Origin: an uncultured Eubacteriales bacterium
GTDB lineage: Bacteria; Bacillota; Clostridia; Christensenellales; UBA1242
Reading direction: 5' to 3'
Assembly (NCBI GenBank): GCA_949031345.1
Contig: CARNVA010000001.1
Span: 62,001-126,000 of the forward strand
Length of the DNA: 64,000 nucleotides
Below are positions 44,277-53,565 of the stretch, piece after piece; position 1 is the first letter of the stretch, and every line of letters starts with the position of its first letter. Position numbers and translations under genes: made by a program. The notes under the pieces were generated by a model. It had not been told where the DNA came from and made no database searches. It saw only the letters and a list, made by a program, of their open reading frames with translations.

Positions 44277-45095
44277 TTATTTATCCAATTCGTCTTCTAA
44301 AGGCAAATCCAAGCATTCATTGTTTTTTGCTTCAGCTTGTGCTGTAAGTTTTTCAACTCTTGCTGGGTCAGTCATATATTCAATTCTTTTCTTAGCAAAT
44401 TCTTCTTTTCCTGCAGGTGCATTTTCCACTTTAAGAGCAGCATAAGTTTCATTAAGTTTGGCAATATGGTCAACTAAATCTTCTTTAGTTTGAATGTCGT
44501 TTTTTGTCAAATAGTTGTTTACATAAATGTTGTAACCAGCAACAATTGATTGACTTGGAACAAAAGCTCCCCATTCATTTTCAGTCATTTTTCCCACTGG
44601 TAAGCCCATCTTTTCGAGGATAGGTGCAAGGAACATAAGGTCTTTTGCAACTTCATCAACACCGATGAGAGCGGTAGGGAGATGTTGATATAATCTCTTG
44701 TCGTTGTTTGCAGCATCTCTGTCATACTTCTTAGCATTGTCAACTACCCATTTGTCATGAATTTCTTCCAAGATGTGCATAATTGCGTCAAGCATTTTTT
44801 CTTCGCTTTTGAAGTTGTTTAATACTTCAACGCCAAGTTGCCATGCTTCCGCGTCACTGAAATTCTTTTCGCCAGTAATATATCCTCTATCGATTTCTTT
44901 ATTGCCTTTCAAAAGATATTTTTCAATACCTCTTTTTGCAGCTTCCACAGAGTCTCCAGCATAAGTAGTAGCGTTGAGATCTTCAAAAGAAGTTTCCTCA
45001 ACAAGTTTTAAAGCGTCTTCAGCTTTCATTCCATTCCAAGCTAGTAAAGCATAATATTGTGCGACCTTTCCAGGTGCAAGTTTATTTAAATCCAT
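44277..45095 (-). CDS. Hypothetical cytosolic protein, 272 residues
   Basis: Start at 45095 behind GGAGAGG; the frame is open 12 codons further but without a binding site. The sequence is acidic and helical (MDLNKLAPGKVAQYYALLAWNGMKAEDALKLV...). No signal peptide, membrane segment or known motif. It is a single-gene unit with a good promoter and terminator, so it is expressed alone. Function unknown. Confidence 0.8.
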   Translation of the reverse strand: MDLNKLAPGKVAQYYALLAWNGMKAEDALKLVEETSFEDLNATTYAGDSVEAAKRGIEKYLLKGNKEIDRGYITGEKNFSDAEAWQLGVEVLNNFKSEEKMLDAIMHILEEIHDKWVVDNAKKYDRDAANNDKRLYQHLPTALIGVDEVAKDLMFLAPILEKMGLPVGKMTENEWGAFVPSQSIVAGYNIYVNNYLTKNDIQTKEDLVDHIAKLNETYAALKVENAPAGKEEFAKKRIEYMTDPARVEKLTAQAEAKNNECLDLPLEDELDK

Positions 45096-45121
45096 AATAA
45101 CCTCTCCTTTTATATGTCTAT

Positions 45122-45150
45122 AGTATAACACATTTTAAATGTTAAATCAA
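45122..45150 (-). promoter_or_regulatory. Promoter of the 272-residue gene
   Basis: On the minus strand: TTGATT, 17 bases, TATACT. Confidence 0.65.
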
Positions 45151-45297
45151 TAGTTTTGCAAAAAGTTTTAAACTTACAAATCTATATAGATTTTATATTT
45201 CAAAGCTGAAGAATAAAAATAAATAGTTCAAACAGCTTTCAAATTTTTAATATTGATTTGATTTTTCATATTTTTGTTATGCAAAAATTGTGGGTTG

Positions 45298-45306
45298 TGA
45301 TATAAT
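45298..45306 (+). promoter_or_regulatory. Extended -10 promoter of the OGG gene, predicted leaderless
   Basis: TGATATAAT with no good -35 box. The -10 box ends 6 bases before the ATG at 45313; no Shine-Dalgarno sequence. Confidence 0.5.
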
Positions 45307-45312
45307 GAAAAT

Positions 45313-46143
45313 ATGAAATACATAATAGAAAAAGATGGAATTAAGGTTTATTCAAAAGAGGATTTTAATCCAGAGCATATCTTAGAATGCGGTCAGGTTT
45401 TTTGTTTTAAAAAGGAAGATGGAATTTACAAAGTTTTTCCTGGAAATTGTTATGCTGAAATATTTGAAGAAGCTGATTATTTTTATATTAAGACAAAAAA
45501 CATTGATTATTTCGTCAATTTTTTTGATTTAAACAGCGATTATCAAGAAATAAAAGAAAAACTTTCAAGCTATGAGATTTTATATGAGCCTATTAAGTTT
45601 GGTCACGGTATAAGAATTTTAAATCAAGATTTATTTGAAACCATGATTTCTTTTATTATTTCTGCCAATAATAATATAAAGAGAATTAAACTTATTTTAA
45701 ACAATTTAAGACAAAATTTGGGTGAAAAAATTGTTGAAGGAGTTTATTCTTTTCCATCTTATGAAAATCTTTTAAAGTGTGACGAAGCATTTTTTAAGAC
45801 AATGGGGGCTGGTTATCGGGCGAGCTATTTATATAAAGTTTTAAGACAGATCAGTCCAGAAAAGCTGGATGATTTTAAAGCTCTTGATGATACTACTTTA
45901 AGAAATAAGCTTATTGAGCTTAGCGGAATTGGCCCAAAAGTCGCTGATTGTTTAATGCTTTTTGGCTTTCATAGAGGAGAGGTTTTTCCTGTTGATACAT
46001 GGATTGAACAAATGTACAATAAATATTATTTCCCTCTTAAAAATAGGGAGCAGATAAGAAAAAATCTTGTAAGCGAGTTTGGTCAGCTTTCTGGTTATGC
46101 TCAACAATATTTATTTTTCTATCAACGCTCAGGTGACAAATAG
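45313..46143 (+). CDS. OGG1-type 8-oxoguanine DNA glycosylase/lyase
   Basis: Base-excision repair enzyme removing oxidised guanine. 276 residues: N-terminal beta domain (HILECGQVFCFKKE), then the helix-hairpin-helix GPD domain with LSGIGPKVADC, where Lys209 is the expected catalytic lysine, and FPVDTWI with the activating Asp228. The KVADC context matches the OGG1 branch, not Nth or MutY; no iron-sulfur Cys cluster. Single-gene unit. Confidence 0.88.
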   Translation: MKYIIEKDGIKVYSKEDFNPEHILECGQVFCFKKEDGIYKVFPGNCYAEIFEEADYFYIKTKNIDYFVNFFDLNSDYQEIKEKLSSYEILYEPIKFGHGIRILNQDLFETMISFIISANNNIKRIKLILNNLRQNLGEKIVEGVYSFPSYENLLKCDEAFFKTMGAGYRASYLYKVLRQISPEKLDDFKALDDTTLRNKLIELSGIGPKVADCLMLFGFHRGEVFPVDTWIEQMYNKYYFPLKNREQIRKNLVSEFGQLSGYAQQYLFFYQRSGDK

Positions 46144-46456
46144 GGTTTATTTAAAAAAAATGTCAAAGCTTTTAAAAAATATAATTTTTAAAAGTCTGGC
46201 TTCAATTTTTAAAAGCCAGAGGCTATTAAAATAAAATAATTTTGCTTTTAAAGTTTAGAGTGTTTACAATTCAATTTTTTTATGTTATAATTAAATAGAA
46301 AAAACAAATAATTCATTTTAATAGGAAAATTTAAGAAAATTTCAGTAAAAATGCTGTGTTTCACTTAAATTTTCAAGATATCTTCCAAATTTTAATGAAA
46401 TTGTTTGGAAGTAAAAACTTTTCAGATGAAAGTTTTTGCTTAAAAAGGAGGGTTAT
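46144..46456. other. 313-base AT-rich spacer before floA
   Basis: Contains a hairpin TCTGGCTT/AAGCCAGA (46195-46220) without a T run on the plus strand and a possible promoter region before floA. No coding frame of interest. Confidence 0.4.
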
Positions 46457-47485
46457 ATGTCATTATCAACACTTCTGAAATTCGGCACAACAGATATCGT
46501 GCTTGTTTCAGTATTCGGGGCAATCTTGCTTGGAATTATTATTTATCTTTGTTTTGTTCCTATGAAAAATTATTTTACTGCATTGTTCTCAGGTGCATAT
46601 ATTCCTAGTTTCAGGCTTATAAGCATTAAAAATCGAAAGCTTATTGTTCCAAGCATTGTAAACAGTTATATTATGGCAAAGAAATCAAAGTTGAATATTG
46701 CGCTCAGAGATATTGAAAGTTTGTCTCTTTCAGGCGGTGATGTCGTTGAGGTTATCAAAGCGCTCAATCTTGCAAAAAACTCTGGTTTGAAGCTCAGTTT
46801 TGAGCTTGCAAGTGCAATTGAGCTTGCAAATCACAATGTTATGCAAGCTGTTTCTGAAAGCATAAATTCAAAAGTCGTGACAATTGACGGTATAAAAGCG
46901 TTTGCGCAAAATGATATTGAAATTGAGGCAACTATTAGACTTTCTGTTAAACTTGTTCTTGACAAATATATCAATGGTCTGGGGCTTAGTGATTTGAAGG
47001 GAACAATAAGTGCTTGGATACTTGAAAACATTTCTAAGACTAAAGACCACCGTGAAATTTTGAGAGAGCCAAACAGAAGTTTGCTTTCAAATCTTGATTT
47101 AAGAGTTGTTACACAAAAGTCTATGTATAATGTGCTTGACATCAATGTTGCGAATGTTGAAATCGGTCGTGACTTGAATGCTGAGAGAGAGCTTAAGAGT
47201 GCAGAAAAAGAGAAAGTTTATGCTTCAATTGAAGCTGAGCGTCGTAAGAATGCAGAAGAGATTAAAGAGCTTCGTATGAGAACAAAGACTGAAGAAATGA
47301 AGTCTGCTGTGCTTGAAGCTGAGGCTGATGTGCCAAGAGCTATTTCTCAGGCCATCAAGGAAGGAAGATTCTCTGTAATGGATTATTACAAACTTATGAA
47401 TTTGCAAGCTGATACCGCAATGAGAAGGGCAATCATAAACAGTAAAGGCGACGATGACGATAATGATGAAGGAGACTTCTTTTAA
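46457..47485 (+). CDS. floA: Flotillin-like protein FloA (YqfA family)
   Basis: Scaffold of membrane microdomains. Start at 46457 behind AAAGGAGGG. 342 residues: one hydrophobic segment near the start, an SPFH-like core (VVEVIKALNLAKNSGLKLSFELASAIELA), a charged coiled coil (RELKSAEKEKVYASIEAERRK) and the typical end EADVPRAISQAIKEGRFSVMDYYKLMNLQADT. An acidic Asp-rich tail is additional. In Bacillus it precedes yqfB-yqfC-yqfD; that order is largely kept here. The partner nfeD gene is not seen. Confidence 0.93.
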   Translation: MSLSTLLKFGTTDIVLVSVFGAILLGIIIYLCFVPMKNYFTALFSGAYIPSFRLISIKNRKLIVPSIVNSYIMAKKSKLNIALRDIESLSLSGGDVVEVIKALNLAKNSGLKLSFELASAIELANHNVMQAVSESINSKVVTIDGIKAFAQNDIEIEATIRLSVKLVLDKYINGLGLSDLKGTISAWILENISKTKDHREILREPNRSLLSNLDLRVVTQKSMYNVLDINVANVEIGRDLNAERELKSAEKEKVYASIEAERRKNAEEIKELRMRTKTEEMKSAVLEAEADVPRAISQAIKEGRFSVMDYYKLMNLQADTAMRRAIINSKGDDDDNDEGDFF

Positions 47486-48033
47486 TGAGTAACACAGTAA
47501 TATATATAATTGTTGCTGTTTCTGTGGTTGTGGTGCTTGCCACAGTGTTTATCTTTCTCAGAATTTCAAACCATAAAAAAGCGAAAAAGCTTCAAGAAAA
47601 TCTTAAAAAATTAAAACAAGAAGATAAAAACCAAGAGCTTGAAGAAAAAAATATTACGCTTGTAGCAGAGCAGCGTGGTGAAAATGTTTCAGAAGATGAA
47701 ATATTTGGAGATGTTGGTCAGACTAGTGGGGGCGGCTTTTTCACAAGCGGAAAAAAAGAGGAAAACCTTGATGAAGTAAATTTTGATGAGGAATATTATC
47801 AACCTAAAGAAGAGGATGTTCCTAGAATGCCAAATAGGCCAAGTTATCGTGAAGAGGATCGCAGTCGACAGGAGAGAGAACGCGACTTTGAAAAGTTTAT
47901 GGATGAACATGCTTTTTCAAGAAAGGTTTTTGATAAAACGCTTCTTGATAAAATAAAAAAATTGCCACCGGAGATTAAGTCTATTATTATGGGCAATGTG
48001 TTTGACAAGTTTAATGGCGATGATGACAAATAG
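47485..48033 (+). CDS. Hypothetical single-span membrane protein
   Basis: 182 residues. Its ATG overlaps the floA stop (TAATG), so it is coupled to floA. One membrane segment (about 5-27), a charged coiled region, a disordered acidic part with many Glu/Asp/Pro, and a conserved-looking end (FEKFMDEHAFSRKVFDKTLLDKIKKLPPEIKSIIMGNVFDKF). No family recognised. Its position suggests a partner of FloA. Confidence 0.8.
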   Translation: MSNTVIYIIVAVSVVVVLATVFIFLRISNHKKAKKLQENLKKLKQEDKNQELEEKNITLVAEQRGENVSEDEIFGDVGQTSGGGFFTSGKKEENLDEVNFDEEYYQPKEEDVPRMPNRPSYREEDRSRQERERDFEKFMDEHAFSRKVFDKTLLDKIKKLPPEIKSIIMGNVFDKFNGDDDK

Positions 48034-48180
48034 GTTATTTCAAGATATAGAAACTCTTATGTTAATAAAGATAAATTATTCGCAAATTAAACTAAAAAAG
48101 ACTATAATATAAGTTTTAATTTAAAATATAAATATAATATTCAATAAACACGCATAAACATATCTAAGTGGAGGTTGTGC

Positions 48181-48438
48181 GTGTTTAATTTTTTTGATGA
48201 GCTTAGAAAGAAAGCGCCAAGCAGTGAGCTTCTTGGAAACTTTAACATTGTCAATATGTCAGGCAAACTTGTCTATATTGAAGGTCATCAAGGAGTGACC
48301 GTTTTGACTTCAGAAATGATTGCTTTCAAAATAAAGAAAGGTCGAGTTGTGGTTGAGGGTGAAGATTTAAAGCTGGCTGAGCTTACTGACAACACCATGA
48401 CCATAAATGGCACAATCAAAAAGATGGAGCAATTTTGA
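48181..48438 (+). CDS. yqfC: Sporulation protein YqfC
   Basis: 85 residues from GTG at 48181, with GGAGG 6 bases before it; the frame is open back to a TTG at 48175 that overlaps the binding site. The pattern IVNMSGKLVYIEGHQGVTVLTSEMIAFKIKKG matches the YqfC/YabP family. In Bacillus the gene is under sigma-E and pairs with yqfD; here it overlaps the next gene by 4 bases. Confidence 0.85.
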   Translation: MFNFFDELRKKAPSSELLGNFNIVNMSGKLVYIEGHQGVTVLTSEMIAFKIKKGRVVVEGEDLKLAELTDNTMTINGTIKKMEQF

Positions 48439-49559
48439 ATATGAAGAAGAGTCGAACGCGATTACGTGTCAAGGGGCTTAATCAAGAGCGGGCAATAAAT
48501 AATGTTGTTAAAAATGTAAAGATATTTAATTTTAGTCGACATAAGCATGATGAAAGTGATTTTGAAGTTGAATTTGGCAAGTCAAAACTTACAAAGAAGT
48601 TGCTTGAAGAAGAGGGGCTTAATGTCGAAATAATCTCCCATCATGGACTGGCCTCAAAATTGAAAGATGGCATTAAAAGATATGGAATAATTGCGGCATT
48701 GGTGATATGCAGCCTCTTTTATTGTCTTCAATATAACTTTGTTTTAAAAATCGATGTATTTGGTATAGATGATGAGGGACAGTCGCGGATAAGTCAGTTT
48801 GTTGATGAAAATCTTTCGTCAAGATATAAGGGCAAAATAAATACCAAAAAGCTTGAGGTTTTGATCAAAGACAATTTTGAAGAGATAAGCTCGGTCAGTA
48901 TTGCAATAGTGGGACAGTCGCTTGTTGTCAATTTGAATGAGGCTGTGCTGCCAGATGAAATGAAAGAAGGCAATGAAATAATCAGCAAGTTTGACGGGCT
49001 TATCACTGACATCAACTTGGTGCAAGGCACGCTTGCCGTTGATGTTGGCGACATTGTCAAAAAAGGTGATGTGCTTGTTTATCCTTATATAATTGATTCG
49101 CAAGGAGAACAGCGTGAAGTGACACCGAAAGCAGATATTTTTGCAGATGTGTGGCTGAGTGAGAGTGAAACTTTTTATGATTTTTATATCACCACCGAGC
49201 GTACTGGCAAGTCTTTTACTATGAGTGAAATCTATATTGGGAAATTGCTTTTGTATTCAAATTCAAGTCAACTACCTTTTACTCAGTATGAACAACAGTC
49301 TTCAATTAAGGCAATTTCAAAAAATAATATTTTTCCGTTATATCGAAAAAAGACCACATTTTATGAAACCGTGACAAAAGAGGTGAGGCAAGATTTTGAT
49401 GAAATGAAGGATAAAATAGTTGAAAAAGCTCGAGAAAAAACCTTGATTTTTTTGCAAGAAAATGAGATAATAAAAGAGGAAAATTATACTTTGCAAGAGG
49501 GCGGTGGCATTCATCAAATTGACTATATCATCACCGTCAATAGAAACATAGGAGGATAA
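48435..49559 (+). CDS. yqfD: Sporulation protein YqfD
   Basis: 374 residues. Start is TTG at 48435 (GGAG 6 bases before, overlap TTGA with the yqfC stop) or the ATG at 48441. Soluble start with the RLRVKGLNQERAINNVVKN segment, one membrane segment (about 80-100), and a long extracellular or intermembrane part with FDGLITDINLVQGTLAVDVGDIVKKGDVLVYPYI, typical of the YqfD/SpoIV family. Confidence 0.9.
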   Translation: MNMKKSRTRLRVKGLNQERAINNVVKNVKIFNFSRHKHDESDFEVEFGKSKLTKKLLEEEGLNVEIISHHGLASKLKDGIKRYGIIAALVICSLFYCLQYNFVLKIDVFGIDDEGQSRISQFVDENLSSRYKGKINTKKLEVLIKDNFEEISSVSIAIVGQSLVVNLNEAVLPDEMKEGNEIISKFDGLITDINLVQGTLAVDVGDIVKKGDVLVYPYIIDSQGEQREVTPKADIFADVWLSESETFYDFYITTERTGKSFTMSEIYIGKLLLYSNSSQLPFTQYEQQSSIKAISKNNIFPLYRKKTTFYETVTKEVRQDFDEMKDKIVEKAREKTLIFLQENEIIKEENYTLQEGGGIHQIDYIITVNRNIGG

Positions 49560-50033
49560 ATGATTATAAATTTTGAAGGGGTAGGACATAGATATCGCAA
49601 GCTTATTAAGACCCTCTATGAAAAGGCACTAGAGATGACAAACAATAGAGCTGATAATGTTTGGGTTACTGTTTCATTTGTAAATAGAAAGAGAATAAAA
49701 GAGCTCAACAACCAATATAGACAAGTTGACAGACAGACAGATGTTCTTTCATTCCCAATGCTTGACATTGTTTATCCACAGACTTTATCTGACTTTACAG
49801 GCGAATATTCGCCAGATGGAATGCTTTATATAGGTGATGTGGTCATTTGTTCTAAAGTTGCTAAGTGGCAGGCAAAACTCTATGGACACAGCAAGAAAAG
49901 AGAGGTTGGTTTTTTGGCTCTTCATGGTTTCTTGCATATTTTAGGGTTTGACCATATTGAAAGCGAGGACGAGAAGGTCATGATGGAAATGAGCAATCGC
50001 GTACTTGACGCAGTTGGGCTTAAAAGGGATTAA
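49560..50033 (+). CDS. ybeY: Endoribonuclease YbeY
   Basis: Metal-dependent RNase for 16S rRNA maturation. 157 residues with the zinc motif HGFLHILGFDH (His122, His126, His132) and the upstream RQTDVLSFP segment. ATG behind GGAGG. In Bacillus phoH and yqfF lie between yqfD and ybeY; both are missing here. Confidence 0.96.
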   Translation: MIINFEGVGHRYRKLIKTLYEKALEMTNNRADNVWVTVSFVNRKRIKELNNQYRQVDRQTDVLSFPMLDIVYPQTLSDFTGEYSPDGMLYIGDVVICSKVAKWQAKLYGHSKKREVGFLALHGFLHILGFDHIESEDEKVMMEMSNRVLDAVGLKRD

Positions 50034-50035
50034 AA

Positions 50036-50872
50036 ATGTTTTATTCAGGTTATGTTGCAATTGTCGGACGGGCAAATGCAGGGAAAAGCAGTCTTGTGAA
50101 TGCATTGATAGGCGAGAAGGTGGCAATTATTTCAAAGAAGCCTCAAACAACGAGAGACAATATTCTTGGAATATACAACAGAGAAGATTGCCAGATAATT
50201 TTCGTTGATACTCCTGGTGTTCATCACAGCAAAAATTCTCTTGATAAGGCAATGATGAAAAATGTGCGTTCTGCAATTGCGGGCGTGGATCTTGTGCTTT
50301 ATTTAATTGACGGAACAACTTCGCCTGACGATGAAGAAATCGATTATATTAAACATATTACTTGCGATAAGCTAGTGGTCAGAACAAAAATAGATAAGCC
50401 AGCTCAAAAAACTTTTGAAAGTGATATTGAAATATCTTCAATGACAGGAGAAAATCTTGACAAACTCGTTGAAAAAATTAAAGGCTTTTTAAGCGCTCAT
50501 GACAAACCATTCTATATTTATCCGCAAGATTATTACACTGACAGAAGCGTAAAATTCATCATCGCAGAAGAAATACGCGAAAATGCTTTAAATAATTTAG
50601 AAAGAGAAATACCGCACGGCGTGGCAGTTGAAATAATTCGCTTCTTTGAAGAGGAAGATATTGTTTATATCGACGCTGACATCGTCTGCGAACAGGAAAG
50701 TCACAAGGGAATTATTATTGGAAAGGGCGGCAGTCTTATCAAGAAGATTGGAATAAATGTAAGGACTTTTGCAGAAGAATTGTTGGGTAAAAAAGTTATG
50801 CTGAAACTTTTTGTAAAGGTGGAAAAAGACTGGCGAAATAAACCGCAAAAAATAAAAAATCTAGGTTATTAA
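50036..50872 (+). CDS. era: GTPase Era
   Basis: Ribosome assembly GTPase binding the 3' end of 16S rRNA. 278 residues, slightly short. G1 GRANAGKSS (11-19), DTPGVHHSK, a G4 with TKID in place of NKID, and the C-terminal KH domain (IIIGKGGSLIKKIGINVR). Two bases after ybeY. The stop codon lies inside the terminator stem. Confidence 0.96.
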   Translation: MFYSGYVAIVGRANAGKSSLVNALIGEKVAIISKKPQTTRDNILGIYNREDCQIIFVDTPGVHHSKNSLDKAMMKNVRSAIAGVDLVLYLIDGTTSPDDEEIDYIKHITCDKLVVRTKIDKPAQKTFESDIEISSMTGENLDKLVEKIKGFLSAHDKPFYIYPQDYYTDRSVKFIIAEEIRENALNNLEREIPHGVAVEIIRFFEEEDIVYIDADIVCEQESHKGIIIGKGGSLIKKIGINVRTFAEELLGKKVMLKLFVKVEKDWRNKPQKIKNLGY

Positions 50873-50887
50873 ACTTAGATTTTTTTT
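50853..50887 (+). terminator. Terminator after era
   Basis: AAAATCTAgGTT, loop ATTA, AACtTAGATTTT with eight T residues. It overlaps the last codons of era. Confidence 0.8.
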
Positions 50888-51028
50888 ATTTTTCTTTTTT
50901 TTGTTAGACTGTTTTTGCTTTAATTTTTATTATATTTTTAATTGAAATTTATATCTTTTTAATTTCGTGTTAAATTTTATCATTTTCAATAAAATAATAA
51001 AAAAACAAGCAAAATTTTAATAAAAGGC

Positions 51029-51901
51029 TTAAAATTCAATAATTTCGACCTCTTTTTCAAGTTTTATTCCAAATTTTTGATAAACTTTTGATTGGCAAAG
51101 CTCGATTAAAAATTTTACATCTTCAAAGCTGGCAGAGCCCTTATTTAATATAAAGTTTGCATGTGCTGAAGAAATTTCAGCGTCGCCATGCGACATACCT
51201 TTAAGCCCACATATTTCTATCAGTTGGCCGGCATAGGCATTTGGCGGATTTTTAAACACACTTCCACAGCTAAAACCTTTTGGCTGTTTGCAGGCTCTTT
51301 TTTGCATGTTGGTAATAAAATCTTTTTTAATGGAATTTTTGTTTCTTTCTTCAAGCTTGAATTTTGCTGATAAGATGAGGCAGTCATTGAGATTTGTATA
51401 ATGATGAGAATGTATAATTTCATTTTTATTAAGTTTCAAAATATTTCCAGCTTTAAGCACTTTTACATATTCAAGATGTTCGAAAATTGACTGGTTAAAG
51501 GCAGAGGCGTTCATCTTAATTGCGCCGCCCACTGTTGCAGGTATGCCGGCCAGTCCCTCAAAGCCGCTTAGCGAATGTGCCATTGTCATTGCATAGGCTT
51601 TTGAAAGGGGGCAAGAAGATGAAAGATAGGCATTATTTTTGGCTATTTTGTTTGCTTGTTTCATATTTTTGGTGACAAGTGCAAAGACTTTTGCCTTATC
51701 TTTAATTAGTAAATTGCTTCCATTTCCAATTATGACAAAGGGAAGCTTGTTTAAAATTAAAAAATTGTAAGTAATTTTAAGCTCTTCTTCTGTTTGTGGA
51801 TAAAAAGCTCCGCTTATTGTACCAATAGTTTTGTAAGTGGTTAGGTTTTTAATTTCTTCATTTTCTATGTATTTTATTTTTAATATATTTTGATTGTTCA
51901 T
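51029..51901 (-). CDS. murB: UDP-N-acetylenolpyruvoylglucosamine reductase MurB
   Basis: FAD enzyme that makes UDP-MurNAc for peptidoglycan. 290 residues: FAD-binding motif VIGNGSNLL, GFEGLAGIPATVGGAIKMNASAF, catalytic Ser in CGSVFKNP and a late Glu in EKEVEIIEF. The N-terminal segment reads TTYKTIGTI in place of the common TTFxxGG pattern. No ribosome binding site is visible; TATATA ends 6 bases before the start, so a leaderless mRNA is possible. It is divergent from murC. Confidence 0.93.
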   Translation of the reverse strand: MNNQNILKIKYIENEEIKNLTTYKTIGTISGAFYPQTEEELKITYNFLILNKLPFVIIGNGSNLLIKDKAKVFALVTKNMKQANKIAKNNAYLSSSCPLSKAYAMTMAHSLSGFEGLAGIPATVGGAIKMNASAFNQSIFEHLEYVKVLKAGNILKLNKNEIIHSHHYTNLNDCLILSAKFKLEERNKNSIKKDFITNMQKRACKQPKGFSCGSVFKNPPNAYAGQLIEICGLKGMSHGDAEISSAHANFILNKGSASFEDVKFLIELCQSKVYQKFGIKLEKEVEIIEF

Positions 51902-51930
51902 AAGTATTATATATTAAATTTGATGGCAAA

Positions 51931-51960
51931 TTGACAGCGTTATTGTCCTAAATTTGTAAT
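51931..51960 (+). promoter_or_regulatory. Promoter of murC
   Basis: TTGACA, 18 bases, TGTAAT, about 16 bases before the GTG at 51977. Confidence 0.45.
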
Positions 51961-51976
51961 ATTTATTTAATATTAA

Positions 51977-53455
51977 GTGAAAGAGACAATTATCAACCTT
52001 ATACAAACTTTTTATGCGACTTTTGCATATAGTTTTAATATGTTAAACAAAAGTAAATATGCAGAAAAAAATGATATAAACTGCGATAATAATGAAATAG
52101 AGAGCGCTCAAAAAGAGAAAGAAAAATATTATTTTATCGGAATTGGCGGCATAAGTATGTCTGCACTGGCAAAGCTTATTAAAAGTCGCGGCTTTGAAGT
52201 TTTTGGAAGTGATGCGGTGTTGTCAAATATAACAGATGAGCTTAAATCCATTGGTATAAATGTCAAAAAAGGATACTGTGAAAGCTTTGTCAGACAATGT
52301 GATGTTGTGGTTGTTACTGGGGCAATAGGTGAGGATAATCGAGATCTTGTGCTAGCAAGAAAGCTTGGAAAAAGAATTATTTCTCGTGCTGAGTTGTTAG
52401 GGCTTGTGACAAGAGAGAATAAGCTCATTTCAGTTGCAGGCACCCATGGAAAGACGACTACGACAGGAATGATAAGCTCAATTTTGCTTGAAAGTGAACT
52501 TGATCCAACAATACATATTGGTGGCATTTTAAACAATATTCAATCCAATCTTTATATAGGAAACAGCGAGTATTTTGTAAGCGAGGCATGTGAATATAAA
52601 GATAGTTTTTTGTCGCTTAAAAATTATATAGCCGTAATTTTAAATGTCGAAGAAGACCACCTTGATTATTTTAAAAATTTAGACAATATTTTTTGTTCTT
52701 TTAGTAAATTTGCTGAAAATACCGATAAAAATGGCTTTGTAATCTATAATTATGATGATTATGATGAGAGGCTTGTTATAAATGGAAACAAGCTGTCGTT
52801 TGGAATTGGAGAGAATGCTGATGTTCAGGCTAGAAATATTTCTCAAGGAGACAATGGAAAGTTTCAATTTGATTTGTTTTTCAAGGGGGAATTTATAAAT
52901 CGAATTTATTTGTCATGTTTTGGCCGTCATAACATCTATAATGCTTTGGCGGCTGGTGCGGTTGCATTAAGTCTTGGCATAAGCGGAGATTACATAAAGA
53001 AAGGAATATTGAATTTTCAAGGTGTCAAGCGTCGTAATGAAATAATTCGAGAAGAGGATGAAAAGATTATAATTCATGATTATGCTCATCATCCGCAAGA
53101 GATAAAGGCGACGCTTGGAGCGTATAGGCAAATTAAAAAAGATGGAAAAATAATTGCAATTTTTCAGCCGCATACTTTTACGAGAACGAGGGATTTGTTT
53201 GAAGAATTTGTTCACGCTTTTGAAAATGCAGATGAGGTTTGGCTACTTCCTATCTATGCGGCTCGCGAGAAGCGTATCAAGGGTATTACCTCTTTTGCGC
53301 TCGCCAGACATATTAAGACTGCTGGCAAGCGGACGAGATATTTTAAAGATTTTTCAAGTTGCAAAGATGAGATATTAAGAAGGAAAGATATTGATATTTT
53401 TGCGATTTTAGGGGCGGGAGATATTGAGAAACTTGCGTATAGTTTGAAAGTCTGA
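51977..53455 (+). CDS. murC: UDP-N-acetylmuramate-L-alanine ligase MurC
   Basis: Adds L-Ala to UDP-MurNAc. 492 residues from GTG at 51977; the true family start is near YYFIGIGGISMSALAKL (about residue 50), so the first 50 residues are an additional, Asn/Glu-rich extension or the start lies at a later codon such as ATG 52040. ATP site AGTHGKTTTT, substrate segment SEACEYKDSFL and HDYAHHPQEI are all present. A terminator follows. Confidence 0.95.
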   Translation: MKETIINLIQTFYATFAYSFNMLNKSKYAEKNDINCDNNEIESAQKEKEKYYFIGIGGISMSALAKLIKSRGFEVFGSDAVLSNITDELKSIGINVKKGYCESFVRQCDVVVVTGAIGEDNRDLVLARKLGKRIISRAELLGLVTRENKLISVAGTHGKTTTTGMISSILLESELDPTIHIGGILNNIQSNLYIGNSEYFVSEACEYKDSFLSLKNYIAVILNVEEDHLDYFKNLDNIFCSFSKFAENTDKNGFVIYNYDDYDERLVINGNKLSFGIGENADVQARNISQGDNGKFQFDLFFKGEFINRIYLSCFGRHNIYNALAAGAVALSLGISGDYIKKGILNFQGVKRRNEIIREEDEKIIIHDYAHHPQEIKATLGAYRQIKKDGKIIAIFQPHTFTRTRDLFEEFVHAFENADEVWLLPIYAAREKRIKGITSFALARHIKTAGKRTRYFKDFSSCKDEILRRKDIDIFAILGAGDIEKLAYSLKV

Positions 53456-53511
53456 TTTATTCATTTTAAGATATTTCTTAATATTTTATTAAACATTTTG
53501 TACCTGGCTTT

Positions 53512-53538
53512 AAAAGATGGACTTTTCCATCTTTTTTT
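53512..53538 (+). terminator. Terminator after murC
   Basis: AAAAGATGG, loop ACTTTT, CCATCTTTTTTT. Confidence 0.8.
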
Positions 53539-53565
53539 GTTAAAATAATAAAAGGAGATTTTAAC

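Noticed and set aside
46195..46220. Terminator after the OGG gene
   Set aside because: The hairpin is good but no T run follows on the plus strand and no minus-strand gene needs it.
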